Source: a virus. Taken from it: 64,000 nt of DNA. The stretch lies in IMG/VR virus record IMGVR_UViG_3300037493_005685, positions 1-64,000 of that record. One strand, 5' to 3'. Within the stretch, counting starts at the first letter, position 1, and every line of letters starts with the position of its first letter. The notes beneath the pieces were generated by a model. That model did no database searches and was not told where the DNA came from. It saw only the letters and a list, made by a program, of their open reading frames with translations. Both the position numbers and the translations under genes were made by a program. Shown in pieces: positions 33,904-43,096 of the stretch.

Positions 33904-34105
33904 ACCTCTGAGTGCCATCAGCATAGTAGCGCAGAAAGATAAACAAACCCTTCATGTCTTCATAGTTACGCCGATAGCGCATGGCGCTGGCCTTGTAAAC
34001 GTTTGCGGTAAACCACATGTGACGCAGAGACATGTTCTTTTTGGGCTCGTCAGGAAACAAGGTGGCGTAAAGAGTGTGCTCTATGGAGAATGTTAGCGGG
34101 TCCAT
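33878..34105 (-). CDS. microprotein of the DKxxxNAMRY family
   Basis: 75 residues from the ATG at 34105. FTANVYKASAMRYRRNYEDM is the most diverged copy of the motif found in the next two genes. Confidence 0.6.
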   Translation of the reverse strand: MDPLTFSIEHTLYATLFPDEPKKNMSLRHMWFTANVYKASAMRYRRNYEDMKGLFIFLRYYADGTQRYDYADTHP

Positions 34106-34308
34106 CTCAATGTCCTCAGCGCCTCTAGCTTGTCCACAGGATAAGACAACGCCACCCAAGAGACAAGACCAACTCCAGCTATAAGAGCCAACGAGAAGAT
34201 TGGGTCATCAAACAAGGTGGCACTGATGAGAGTCACAATCGTGATTGGCGGAAGCCAGCGCTGTCGGCGTTGGTGGGCACGGTTATATTCGCGCTCTATG
34301 GATGTCAT
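34093..34308 (-). CDS. small membrane protein
   Basis: 71 residues from the ATG at 34308, AAAGGAGG before it. Basic N-terminus (EYNRAHQRRQRW) then two hydrophobic segments (ITIVTLISATLF, FSLALIAGVGLVSWVAL). Confidence 0.65.
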   Translation of the reverse strand: MTSIEREYNRAHQRRQRWLPPITIVTLISATLFDDPIFSLALIAGVGLVSWVALSYPVDKLEALRTLRWTR

Positions 34309-34334
34309 GAGTCCTCCTTTTTGTTGTTCGCTGA

Positions 34335-34344
34335 CTGATACCAA
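34335..34344 (-). promoter_or_regulatory. TTGGTATCAG promoter element
   Basis: Member of the promoter set, 27 bases before the ATG at 34308, probably starting the 34.3-31.5 kb unit. Confidence 0.55.
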
Positions 34345-34360
34345 AAAGAAGGAGAACGTT

Positions 34361-34543
34361 TTAGTCTTGGTCGATTGGGATGAGCTCGACGTAATTGATG
34401 TGAGTAACGCGCACGGTGTGAGAGCCTATATCTGTATTGGTCACGCCAACGTCGATACGTCGCAGCTTCTTTGTCTTTACCTTGCCCGCGAGCTCTCTTA
34501 GATGCTTCAGCACCATCTTGATGCCAGCGTCACTCATGGCCAT
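34361..34543 (-). CDS. small hypothetical protein
   Basis: 60 residues (start at 34543, or 34537). Helical N-terminus (SDAGIKMVLKHLRELAGKVK) and beta C-terminus. Start overlaps the upstream stop. Confidence 0.55.
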   Translation of the reverse strand: MAMSDAGIKMVLKHLRELAGKVKTKKLRRIDVGVTNTDIGSHTVRVTHINYVELIPIDQD

Positions 34544-34751
34544 CGTTGTCCTCGTAGCCTTCCATCTGGGTCTCCATATAATCAAACACGGCATTTACGT
34601 AAGGATTCTCACCGTACCGTATCACAGGGAAGGACAGGGGTGGTGGGAGCATACACTCGCCCTGCCACAGCACGTGTCCGTTAAAGACCATGAGAGGAAA
34701 GATATATTGGCACTTTGTGTGGGCCAAGGGCTTGATTAAGAAACGCGGCAT
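34530..34751 (-). CDS. small hypothetical protein
   Basis: 73 residues; Phe/Tyr/Val-rich, acidic end. Not recognised. Confidence 0.55.
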   Translation of the reverse strand: MPRFLIKPLAHTKCQYIFPLMVFNGHVLWQGECMLPPPLSFPVIRYGENPYVNAVFDYMETQMEGYEDNDGHE

Positions 34752-34782
34752 AGAGGGAGTTTAACGGCTGGAAGCTCAGGCA

Positions 34783-35157
34783 TCAAGGAATAACTGCAGC
34801 AGTCTCTCCATCATCTTTACCGAGTAAAATACGTACAGCCTCTTCACAAGTATTCGAGACTTTGTGAGCTTCTTCGTACTGCATATGCAAGCGCTTCATC
34901 ATCTCACGCTCTGAGAGCTCATGGACGATGATAGCGGAGAGATCCTTGCCAGACAAGCCAGCCTCAATCCAAATCTCATCTTCGGGGATGAACGGATAGA
35001 TGTAATGATGCCCGCCCACTGAGAAGCTTTGGTCGTGAGCTCTAGCTTGGGCACCATCGATGGCGAGAATGCTTACAGAATCGAGAGGGCCTGTTAAGCC
35101 CTTAAGACTGCTAACAGCGTCGTGGACTACTGCGAGGGATGCTTGTTTATTATCCAT
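34783..35157 (-). CDS. HExxE-motif protein, putative metal-dependent
   Basis: 124 residues from the ATG at 35157. IIVHELSEREMM followed by MQYEEAHKVSN has a zinc-helix-like H-E-L-S-E with a third His-containing segment 14 residues on. A small predicted beta domain precedes it. Could be a degenerate peptidase or a metal-binding virion protein. Confidence 0.55.
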   Translation of the reverse strand: MDNKQASLAVVHDAVSSLKGLTGPLDSVSILAIDGAQARAHDQSFSVGGHHYIYPFIPEDEIWIEAGLSGKDLSAIIVHELSEREMMKRLHMQYEEAHKVSNTCEEAVRILLGKDDGETAAVIP

Positions 35158-35608
35158 TGTAGGTAAAATTACCAATCAAACCACCCGTAAGAGCGCCACC
35201 TGCTGCGCCAGCTAAGCCACCTGCGCCAGCTCCGCGAACACGCGACATACCAAGCGGCTTAGACAGTGCAAGACCACCAAGAACACCCGCACCAGCACCA
35301 ATAGGTAGTCCCCACGTAAGGCCCTTAAGCTGGCCTCTATAACCGCGAGCTATCTCAGCGTCAAACTCAGCCTTAGTCATGCCAGTCTGTTGCTTGAGAT
35401 ACCTATCCTCGAACTCGGCGTCTGACATCGCTATCTTCTCGAGCACAGTGTCAGCAATCTCAGCAGCAGTTTTGTTCATTTTATGCTCCGGTAACACCTT
35501 GATGTCAGGCGTATGCTCAGCCCAACGCTCTGCTGTGCCTCTGGGCAGCTCACCTTTTGATTCAGCCGAGAACATAAAGCGCTGTTGGGCTTTGGATTTG
35601 AATGGCAT
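35150..35608 (-). CDS. virion-like protein with KSKAQ head and glycine-zipper tail
   Basis: 152 residues from the ATG at 35608. The opening MPFKSKAQQRFMFS is common to small phage proteins; a helical tag KTAAEIADTVLEKIAMS follows, and the C-terminal half is Gly/Ala-rich with two zipper segments (GAGAGVLGGLALSKPLG, GAGAGGLAGAAGGALTGG). Likely packaged or membrane-active. Overlaps the next gene by 8 bases. Confidence 0.6.
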   Translation of the reverse strand: MPFKSKAQQRFMFSAESKGELPRGTAERWAEHTPDIKVLPEHKMNKTAAEIADTVLEKIAMSDAEFEDRYLKQQTGMTKAEFDAEIARGYRGQLKGLTWGLPIGAGAGVLGGLALSKPLGMSRVRGAGAGGLAGAAGGALTGGLIGNFTYNG

Positions 35609-35634
35609 GCAACAAGTATAGCAAAAAGAAAGAC

Positions 35635-35688
35635 GGCCCCCTAAACCTAAAAACTTTGGTGGTGCTGCTGGTCTTGGCCTAGGGGGCC
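35635..35688 (-). terminator. intrinsic terminator
   Basis: Arms GGCCCCCTA and TAGGGGGCC (9 bp) around a 36-base loop, followed on the minus strand by GTCTTTCTTTTTGC. Ends the unit containing 35759-36943 and 36958-37488. Confidence 0.75.
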
Positions 35689-35758
35689 TGAGGTGTGACA
35701 AGTACGAATATACGTATTCTGCGTCACAATGCAAGCAACTTATTTACGCCGGAAAGGT

Positions 35759-36943
35759 TCAGTCCATGTGATGGGCGAGGTAGGTGCCCACAGGTCTGCC
35801 GAGATAGGAGCCCATAACGTAGCCAGAGGGACCACCAAGCGTGAGCCCTGCAAGGCCACCAACGGCGTCACCGGCAAGACTACCTGCAAGAGTGCGCCCT
35901 AGCTGGTTTAGATGTTCACCAGGGTTAGCCGTAGCAGCTGAGCCTATTGAAGCACCAACAGGGTGAAGCATGGAAGCACCGTAGAGCAGCCCTTGGCGTA
36001 CGTCGCTGTAGCCATCTGCAGCTGTCTCTGGGATATGCTCGTGGTGGGGGTAGTCCATGTAGCTGTACTCTTCGCTGGTCTTGGTTCCGTGGTAGGCATC
36101 CACGATGGGCTGGGAGGCAAGCCACGCAGCAGAAGATGTAGCTAAAGGAACACCAGCGCGCACGCCTAAGTCCATGCCCTTGCTCGCTAAGCCCTTGATA
36201 CCCTTCTCAGCAGCCCAAGGCATCTTGAAGCGGTTGTGCAGCAATAGACCTGTACCGAGACCTACGCCGCCAGATAGCAAGCCAGGAATCAGTGTGGCGG
36301 TAGCTGGCTGACGACGAGCTAAGAAGTCACGAACGCCTTCTTCGCCGTCACGCTTATAAATCTCTTCCACAGCCGGACGAGATGTAACCGCTGATTGTCC
36401 GGCACCAAAAAGAGAGCCAGAAGCAGCTCCCATGTAAGCGCCTCCTGCACCAGCAAGCAAGCCTGCCTTAGGAGACTTCATTAGTATACCTAGAGGAATG
36501 CCCGCAATACCACCACCTGTAACAGCTGAGCCCAAAGCATTCGAGAGTACTTTATAGCGCCTATCAGCAAGCACAGCTTCCTGCTGCAGGTCATGCTCAA
36601 CAGGCACTTCAGCAGTCTTGGCACACAGCTCAGATAAGAACGTAGATATCTTGTCCAGGTCCATAGAAGCTAGCGCCTTATCCTCTGGTTTAGGAACGAC
36701 AGGCGCTCGCTTCAACTTCTCTTCTTGCTGCTGGCTCGTGTTGATGCCAGAGAGACAAGTAGGCCCAGAGATAGGAGGGAAGTTGGCGCCGCCAGCGGTC
36801 TTCTGCGCATCCTCAGCAGCCCACTGGGCCTCACGGTCTCGCTTAGTCTTCTCACGAAGCTTAGCCATGAAGAGCTGGTCTACGCCTTCTTCACCTAGTT
36901 CAGAGATGATGCGCCCGATTTGTCGTGAGGAGCTTGGGTCCAT
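35759..36943 (-). CDS. large glycine-zipper virion-like protein
   Basis: 394 residues. Helical charged N-terminus (residues 1-90), tag-like segment MDLDKISTFLSELCAKTA at about 92-109, then several Gly/Ala-rich hydrophobic segments (GSAVTGGGIAGIPLGIL, AGLLAGAGGAYMGAASG, IPGLLSGGVGLGTGLLL) and Gly-rich ending. Resembles internal head or membrane-inserting proteins of large phages; no homology claimed. TTG/ATG start region just after the next gene's stop. Confidence 0.6.
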   Translation of the reverse strand: MDPSSSRQIGRIISELGEEGVDQLFMAKLREKTKRDREAQWAAEDAQKTAGGANFPPISGPTCLSGINTSQQQEEKLKRAPVVPKPEDKALASMDLDKISTFLSELCAKTAEVPVEHDLQQEAVLADRRYKVLSNALGSAVTGGGIAGIPLGILMKSPKAGLLAGAGGAYMGAASGSLFGAGQSAVTSRPAVEEIYKRDGEEGVRDFLARRQPATATLIPGLLSGGVGLGTGLLLHNRFKMPWAAEKGIKGLASKGMDLGVRAGVPLATSSAAWLASQPIVDAYHGTKTSEEYSYMDYPHHEHIPETAADGYSDVRQGLLYGASMLHPVGASIGSAATANPGEHLNQLGRTLAGSLAGDAVGGLAGLTLGGPSGYVMGSYLGRPVGTYLAHHMD

Positions 36944-36957
36944 GAGGGAAGTATAGC

Positions 36958-37488
36958 CTAATGGCTATCAGAACGTAACCAACCAGGAAGACCAGCGAGG
37001 CCACCAAGCGCACCGCCAGCAGCCATACCCATACCGGCACCAACAAGGCCACCACCAACGCGACCATGCCAGGGTTTAATGCCGTGCTCAGCCGCCTGGG
37101 CCAACAGTTTAGGCTCTTGTTTACCGATGGCACTAATAGCGGAATTACTACCTAAAGCGCCAGCAACACCGCCCAGACCAGCACCAATACCTGCGCCATA
37201 AGCTGTGCCGCGCCCAGTGCTCTCAGGCGTTGCAAGGGCACCGATACCACCGCCAAGAGCAGTAGCTCCTAGACCAGCAGCTAAAGCAGCGCGTCCATGC
37301 CCTCTAGAGGCAAGAGGAGCAGCTGCTAAGCTGCCTACCAAGCCACCTGCCGCAGTACCGCCAATGGCACCAGAATAACGGTCACCCGCTGAAGGGTCAC
37401 GCTCAGCAGCTTGCTTGGTGAGGCCCAGCTCTTCAAGGGCAACTTTGCACCCGTATTCATACGCCTGCTTAATCATTTCGTCGTGCAT
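36958..37488 (-). CDS. glycine-zipper protein with N-terminal tag
   Basis: 176 residues. The N-terminus IKQAYEYGCKVALEELGL carries the tag pattern Y-x-x-G-x-x-x-A-L-E-x-L-G-L that recurs at 45185, 48934 and inside 43097-45181. The rest is almost continuous Gly/Ala repeats (AIGGTAAGGLVGSLAAAP, GAGIGAGLGGVAGALG). Probably virion-associated and membrane-active. Confidence 0.65.
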   Translation of the reverse strand: MHDEMIKQAYEYGCKVALEELGLTKQAAERDPSAGDRYSGAIGGTAAGGLVGSLAAAPLASRGHGRAALAAGLGATALGGGIGALATPESTGRGTAYGAGIGAGLGGVAGALGSNSAISAIGKQEPKLLAQAAEHGIKPWHGRVGGGLVGAGMGMAAGGALGGLAGLPGWLRSDSH

Positions 37489-37560
37489 CTTCTTCCTCGT
37501 AGATGGAGATGTGTAGTCTCTTTGACCACTGAGAAAGTTTAGGACGTGGGAGGGGGAGGG

Positions 37561-40500
37561 TCAATAGCGAGAGCGAGACGCGATAGCCTTGTTACCCAAG
37601 GATCTTTGTGAGGCAGCTAGACGAGCTTCTTCTAGCACACACTTAATTTGGACACTAACTCGTATTACAGGCAGCTTATCTAAGTCAGTTATTCCGTCTT
37701 CTTTTATCATCTTCATAGCTAATAAGTTAGCTCGGTTAGCAATAACAAACCAAGTGCGCCCAGGGCAGCATAACATAAGCTCGCGCCTATCATCCTCCGT
37801 TAGGTCCTTTCTATACAATCTAAGAATAGCCAAGTCTTCCTCGGTGCTGAAATGCAACCGCATTTTTTTGCCTTCAGAGTTACCGAGACGCTTGTTAAGC
37901 TCATAAGCAGCTTTATGGTCCTCTAATGCTTTTCTGCGACGAATAGCGGTGCTAGATTTAAAGGATAGTTTCTTAAATACAGAGAAGTCTAGATTTCGCC
38001 ACTCGAGTAGAAAAGACTCAAAATCAGGTATGATGTCTTTAGGATTACCCTTACCTCCCCAATCCTGTGCCCCTAGAGTATCAAAGGCATCTAGGCTAAG
38101 AACAAAGCCTACACCTGAAAATAACCGCACAGCCTTGCAACTACCAATACGACGTCGTTCCTCTGTAAAGTCCTTCCCCCACCACTCAAGAAGGTCTTTC
38201 ATGTCTGTGTACTTATCACGCTCTACCCAGTCATAAAAAGTCATGTAAAGCCAGCGGTTAGAAGTTTTTCTAGCGTCATCGGTGGCGAACTTAACTTTAA
38301 GTCTGTCTGATATTTTACGCGCGTAAACTACCGTAGGTTTGGGAGGTAGAATACCAAACCATTCATGTAGGTGCCGCCAAGGTAACGACACATAAGTCTG
38401 GTAACCTTTGTTTAGTACTTTAACAGGCATAACCAAACCATTACTACTCAAGGTGTGTTTGAGCTGGTAATGATTAAAACCAGAGCGAGTGTTAGGTTTT
38501 TTACCTGATTTAGGCACGGCGATAATTCTGTCTTTAACGGGCTGGAAAGTAGCTTTAGTACCGTTATGGCACTTACTGTATGCTCCCCTTACTAAAGATA
38601 ATACAGGCGAAATAGGCACACAGAAACATCTCTTCGTCTCTAATAGGTCAGACCCTCGTAAAATTGAGTTTTCATAATCAATCCAAATAGGGTGAAACTT
38701 AGCCGCTAGTCCATCCGCCTCTAACTCCTCCAGCTCTGTGTAAAACATAGATTGCACCGGAATAGAACCGAACAGTAGGGGTACAATATTTCGGTTTATT
38801 CTGTACAAGAACTCAGTGTAACGAAGCATAGAAACGCCGCTACCAGTAGCAGGATGCCACCCAAATAGCTCACACGCTTTTTCTGTTTTAAGTTTAAGTG
38901 CCCGTTTTACAGGGACCAAACCTTTAAGAAAAGTACCAAAATTACCGCAGTAAGAAAGAAAACGCATGTAGCGTGGAAGGTTAACGTACATATAAGGACC
39001 CAGCTCAAAGATATCCTGGTACTTAGATTTCTTAACGACTTTAGTCTCTTTAGGTATGTTGTCATGCGCTACACCAATTTCTGCAGCTAATCTATACAAA
39101 GGAGTGGCGAAAAGAGACTCGTCATTCATACTGGTAGCACGAGGAACTCCTGGCCTAGATAGGTAGGAACCTAGCGCAGAAGCTAAGCTAGCAGTGTAAG
39201 CCATAAAGTATTCAGATGACTGCCTAGAACAACTGGGGGTGATGAGAGTTGAAGGCTCGTAGGCATCAGTACGCGCGTCATTTCCACTTAGTAACTTCCA
39301 AGTATTTGTAGCTAGGTAAGTAACAGCGGGTAATGTGCGTACAAAAGCACCTGAGGGCTCGCAGTGATTAGAAACACGACCAGTAAACTTATGGATACTT
39401 ACCGTAAAGTATAAACGATTAAAGGCATCCTCTAATGAGTCACTACCTACACAAGCCAAGTCACGTAAAACGTCAGCGGTCTCAGGAAACTCAACGAAAC
39501 TATCTTTCACTCTATTAAACAAGAAAGTGCGCGCGTCCTTTGACGAGCCTTGAGCATAACCAAAAATAGCCCCGAGGGATGTATAGATGTGACTCATGAA
39601 TCTAACGTCACGTTTAAGTTTACGCAGAGCGGCGTATTCAGCTACGCCATACATTACGGCGTAACGTGTATGAGTAGTCACGTCTTCTGCGTACAAACGG
39701 TCTACACCCTCACTCTCTATATGGACGTTGTTCCTACCAGGAAGAGCAGCTTTAGCACCGATAGAGGTAGCCCCTATATGGGATGGAATTTTTGCCTCTA
39801 AAGTACCCATAGAGTGGTCTAGGTAAGTACCAGCGTCGAACAGATAAGTACCAGACAAGAAGTCGTAACCATGGCGGGCAGAAGGAACAACACACATAAG
39901 TTGGTTCTTAATTAAGGAAGATAAACGAGACAGAGAAGTAGGGTCGTCTGATTTAAAGGTAAATCTCTCAGTGTGCAACCTGACCTTATTTAGATAGTCA
40001 GTTTGGGATGCCGAATAGTGAGAGACTAAACCAGGGTAATAAACATTGTATTTTTCAGCTTCAGATTGATAGACGCGGTAAAAGTTATGAGGAGTAAAGA
40101 CACTGCGCTTATTGTGGTCGAACCACGCAGCAGAGTGTAGGTGCTTATTAGTAGCGAGGTAAGCGTATAACCGGGATAAGATACACTCATACGCAAAGGG
40201 ATTGTAAGCCTTAACTAAAGGAAGCTGTAGCAGCAGTAGCCAACCCAGGGCAGAAGACGATGGGTAGGCGCAACTGACATCGGATTCCTCCGTAGCGTCA
40301 AACATCGCAGTTAGGTCCATCAGGGCATCTACAACAGAAAACGACATGGCAGGAGAACGGTCCACAGTGAAGAAGATACCTTCTGGGTGCAAGGAGCGCT
40401 TTACATATAGGGCGTTGTACCTATTCTTCGATCTCGCCCAATTCTGCAACGGATTCGTAGCAAAAACAGAGTCAAAGTAGGGGGCCTGCTCTCGGTAGGA

Positions 40501-40647
40501 CCGTGTCAGGTAGGCTTCAAGTAACTGCAGAAGCTCTTCAGGATCGATGTTCGCTTGGATGTAGGCGTGCAGGGCCTCGGGGGACCGGCACGCCGCCTGG
40601 AGCAGTGAGGCCGCTTTGATATTCGAGATGAGTTCCACGTCGAACAA
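37561..40647 (-). CDS. 1028-residue protein of unknown function with Myb/SANT-like C-terminus
   Basis: 1028 residues, the second-largest protein in the window. A stop lies just upstream, so the start is TTG at 40647 or, better placed behind AAAGG, GTG at 40638. Composition is Tyr/Ser/Leu/Phe-rich and AT-rich in codons. No polymerase, nuclease or helicase motif is evident over the first 900 residues. Near the end, FSTEEDLAILRLYRKDLTEDD...GRTWFVIANRANLL resembles a Myb/SANT helix-turn-helix, suggesting DNA binding. It adjoins the 2-kb gene-free region. Confidence 0.6.
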   Translation of the reverse strand: MFDVELISNIKAASLLQAACRSPEALHAYIQANIDPEELLQLLEAYLTRSYREQAPYFDSVFATNPLQNWARSKNRYNALYVKRSLHPEGIFFTVDRSPAMSFSVVDALMDLTAMFDATEESDVSCAYPSSSALGWLLLLQLPLVKAYNPFAYECILSRLYAYLATNKHLHSAAWFDHNKRSVFTPHNFYRVYQSEAEKYNVYYPGLVSHYSASQTDYLNKVRLHTERFTFKSDDPTSLSRLSSLIKNQLMCVVPSARHGYDFLSGTYLFDAGTYLDHSMGTLEAKIPSHIGATSIGAKAALPGRNNVHIESEGVDRLYAEDVTTHTRYAVMYGVAEYAALRKLKRDVRFMSHIYTSLGAIFGYAQGSSKDARTFLFNRVKDSFVEFPETADVLRDLACVGSDSLEDAFNRLYFTVSIHKFTGRVSNHCEPSGAFVRTLPAVTYLATNTWKLLSGNDARTDAYEPSTLITPSCSRQSSEYFMAYTASLASALGSYLSRPGVPRATSMNDESLFATPLYRLAAEIGVAHDNIPKETKVVKKSKYQDIFELGPYMYVNLPRYMRFLSYCGNFGTFLKGLVPVKRALKLKTEKACELFGWHPATGSGVSMLRYTEFLYRINRNIVPLLFGSIPVQSMFYTELEELEADGLAAKFHPIWIDYENSILRGSDLLETKRCFCVPISPVLSLVRGAYSKCHNGTKATFQPVKDRIIAVPKSGKKPNTRSGFNHYQLKHTLSSNGLVMPVKVLNKGYQTYVSLPWRHLHEWFGILPPKPTVVYARKISDRLKVKFATDDARKTSNRWLYMTFYDWVERDKYTDMKDLLEWWGKDFTEERRRIGSCKAVRLFSGVGFVLSLDAFDTLGAQDWGGKGNPKDIIPDFESFLLEWRNLDFSVFKKLSFKSSTAIRRRKALEDHKAAYELNKRLGNSEGKKMRLHFSTEEDLAILRLYRKDLTEDDRRELMLCCPGRTWFVIANRANLLAMKMIKEDGITDLDKLPVIRVSVQIKCVLEEARLAASQRSLGNKAIASRSRY

Positions 40648-42680
40648 ACCTTTCTAGTATGTAGGCAGAAATACTACAGAACCATACTTGTAGGTACACT
40701 GCCAAACCGGACCATTTTGTAGCTTGAAACTTGTACCAGATGCAACTAAATTTTTTAGGCTAAACAGGGGTAGAGGACATTAAGTTGTTTAGTACCCCTT
40801 AAAGAGTTAATAGATTTATGTCCATGTTATAGATTTAAAAGATACTCAAGTGTCACACGGTTATTAAAAAGTATGTGAGCTACAAGATACGATTAATACA
40901 GGCTTAGCCAGTAAAAAAGAGGGCTTACAAACTTATTCTGTTAAAACGTGAAAAACAGACATCGGTACAAGCCGAATAAGTCGTTAAGGAGGCTAAACAA
41001 GCAACAAAGAAAACGTAATGAAAACCAGAAAGGACAATGATTACGCTAAAGGGTAACGATTAATAAGGCGATACAAAAGGTACGATACAAACCGATTTAG
41101 TGGGTACGTTTGAGAAAGGGCCAGGTAGAAAAAAAAGAAGAACAAAAACAAGGCGAGAGGGAGCAAGCATCGTGTTTTGTAAGTATGAGACTAAGTAGTC
41201 AAGTAACAACAAAGCAACAACAAAATAACTAATAATTACAGTTAGTTAAAGGCCAAAAAGGGCGTACACGTCTTAGCAACGTAACCCCTTGTCTCTCGGT
41301 ACATACATAAGGTCAACCAATAGAGGACGAACACGAACGCACCCCTCCGGACAGAATTCGCACCTACATGTAGGGACATGTCAGTACGATGTATGTATGC
41401 AGAGCGTTTTTTTCGTGATTGGGGGGGCTTTGTTATGTAAAGAGGGAGTATTAAATAGATTGCCAAGATTTTTAGAGCAATTTCGCACCGTCTCCAACCT
41501 TGAAAATAGGCCAAGGGAAGCCTTCCTTTTCCCAGGAAAACCCCAACAACCCAACGGCGCAACGGCTCTAGCGGCCCTTCAAAGAAGGGGGGCACCTGCT
41601 GAAGACTAACGAAGTACTCATAGCAAGATAAGGCCCGGAGAACCGACCCTACAAGAGTAGCCAACAGACTTATCCGAAGAAGCGTATCCAAGAGTACCTT
41701 TAAAAAGGGCCTAATAAGGGAAAACAGGGATACACAGTCAAATAGGAACAGTATGAGATACTAATGGATAACGAGAAATGAAAAACGAATTTATAGTGAA
41801 CTAACCACTACTTACATACTATCTTATAGATTAAAAATAGTAGTAGTAGGGCTATCTGGCCTTTATCCCATCCACTCACGTTTCTCTTTGTTTCGCTGCA
41901 TTTCCCTACCTTTTCTGTGGGCTGACAAGCCTTACCTACCATTCCAACACTGCTAACCTACAGCCCTCACTTATCTTCGACTACCTCTGTCTCTAGTTTT
42001 AGCTCTTCTTCGCCGGTTTTTTACCCTCACCCTCTACCTTCGTTATGCTCGTACTGTTCTAGGGCGACTTTGACCCTCGACAAACCTGGCAAATATCCCT
42101 TCGTATCCTCTTGACCCTTTCTCGTGCAATATCCTTGTCTTACCTTGCCTGTTTTTGTGCGGTACGAACTATTGTAGGTAAATAGGCAAAAGCTGCATAC
42201 TTAAATTGAGGCTTACATTTTCGCTGAAACCTTTGTAATCCTGCACCTTTACGTGTTATGTACCTTTCATTTGTGCAATTTGTCTTATGCTCCTTCTGCA
42301 TTTCGTGTGAGTGTCCTACTGCCTATATTCGAGTACACAGTTCTTTTAAGTCTTTATCTGCCGATACAGCGCCGTTATATAACTTTTTAGCCTCTGGCTC
42401 AGCTCCCTACTTTTCTTATAGCCTTGGTATGTTCGAGTAACATTTAGGTTGTTAGTCCCTACTTCGACTGGTCGGGCTCCATTACTTTCGTCCTACTTTT
42501 CGGTGTACCAATTATAACGGATAGCGCGTATGCATGGAATCCGGTTCCACTGTTCTTGCCTCTTTGGTTACTTGTTCGGTCCAATCCCCCTTGGCTCCCC
42601 CCTCTACCGTATATAATTTTTTGACTACCTATACTTACACGTAGGTTTATTCCCTCCCTTATCCTACTGTGTTACTTAGG
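40648..42680. other. 2-kb gene-free region with strand-switching purine bias
   Basis: No convincing gene in 2,030 bases. From about 40650 to 41840 the plus strand is purine- and A-rich; from about 41850 to 42660 it is pyrimidine-rich, so the purine-rich strand switches once. Several hairpins are visible on the left half: AGGGGTA...TACCCCT (40766-40798), ATTGC...GCAAT (about 41458-41481), CCCTTC-AAA-GAAGGG (41576-41590). A 12-base palindrome CCTACATGTAGG lies at about 41362. Could hold two converging non-coding RNAs, an origin, or a packaging region. Confidence 0.7.
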
Positions 42681-43040
42681 TTATTTACGGCAAGCCTTGC
42701 AGACATTACGAACGCGGCTATCATCCAGAAGTACTTCGAGTGTCTCTATATCGAGCAGACCGTCTTCCAGGCGCTGCTTCATCACGCAGCCACATACCGC
42801 ACATACCCATTGTGTGTAGAAGCACTTGTGACGGACGGAGTATCTCAGACGTGGTATGAGGGAGATTTGCTGTCGCACATAGTGTTCAAAGAGCATACCA
42901 TGTACGCCAATGTACAACAGGGCCAGCACAGATACCCCAAGAGCCCAGTAATCCACGTATGTCGCCACGTCAGCATCCACATCTCCCCGGATAGCCCCTT
43001 GAACAAAGCATAGTTCACCTTTGTGACCCCCACAGCCCAA
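42681..43040 (-). CDS. membrane-anchored zinc-ribbon protein
   Basis: 119 residues with a TTG start at 43040; an internal ATG at 42896 would give 71 residues. A transmembrane segment (WALGVSVLALLYIGVHGML) precedes a zinc ribbon (WVCAVCGC ... NVCKACRK). Lies between the gene-free region and the plus-strand polyprotein-like gene. Start uncertain. Confidence 0.5.
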   Translation of the reverse strand: MGCGGHKGELCFVQGAIRGDVDADVATYVDYWALGVSVLALLYIGVHGMLFEHYVRQQISLIPRLRYSVRHKCFYTQWVCAVCGCVMKQRLEDGLLDIETLEVLLDDSRVRNVCKACRK

Positions 43041-43068
43041 ACGGCCCTTACATCTCTTGTCTTCTACG

Positions 43069-43086
43069 TACGTCGTTTTCGACGTA
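43069..43086 (+). promoter_or_regulatory. hairpin in gap before 43097
   Basis: TACGTCG-TTTT-CGACGTA, a 7-bp stem with a TTTT loop, 10 bases before the ATG at 43097. No ribosome site is visible there, so the hairpin may control initiation or mark an RNA end. Confidence 0.4.
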
Positions 43087-43096
43087 GACTTTCTCT

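Noticed and set aside
41355-41385. Telomere resolution site for a protelomerase
   Set aside because: The palindrome CCTACATGTAGG is only 12 bases, and the 1028-residue protein shows no tyrosine-recombinase motif.
41242-41691. 149-codon minus-strand open frame in the gene-free region
   Set aside because: TTG start with only a weak ribosome site, and the hydrophobic composition is what any pyrimidine-rich strand gives when translated. Kept as part of the non-coding region.
42669-43013. 114-codon plus-strand open frame
   Set aside because: Antisense shadow of the zinc-ribbon gene 42681-43040, which has clear CxxC motifs.
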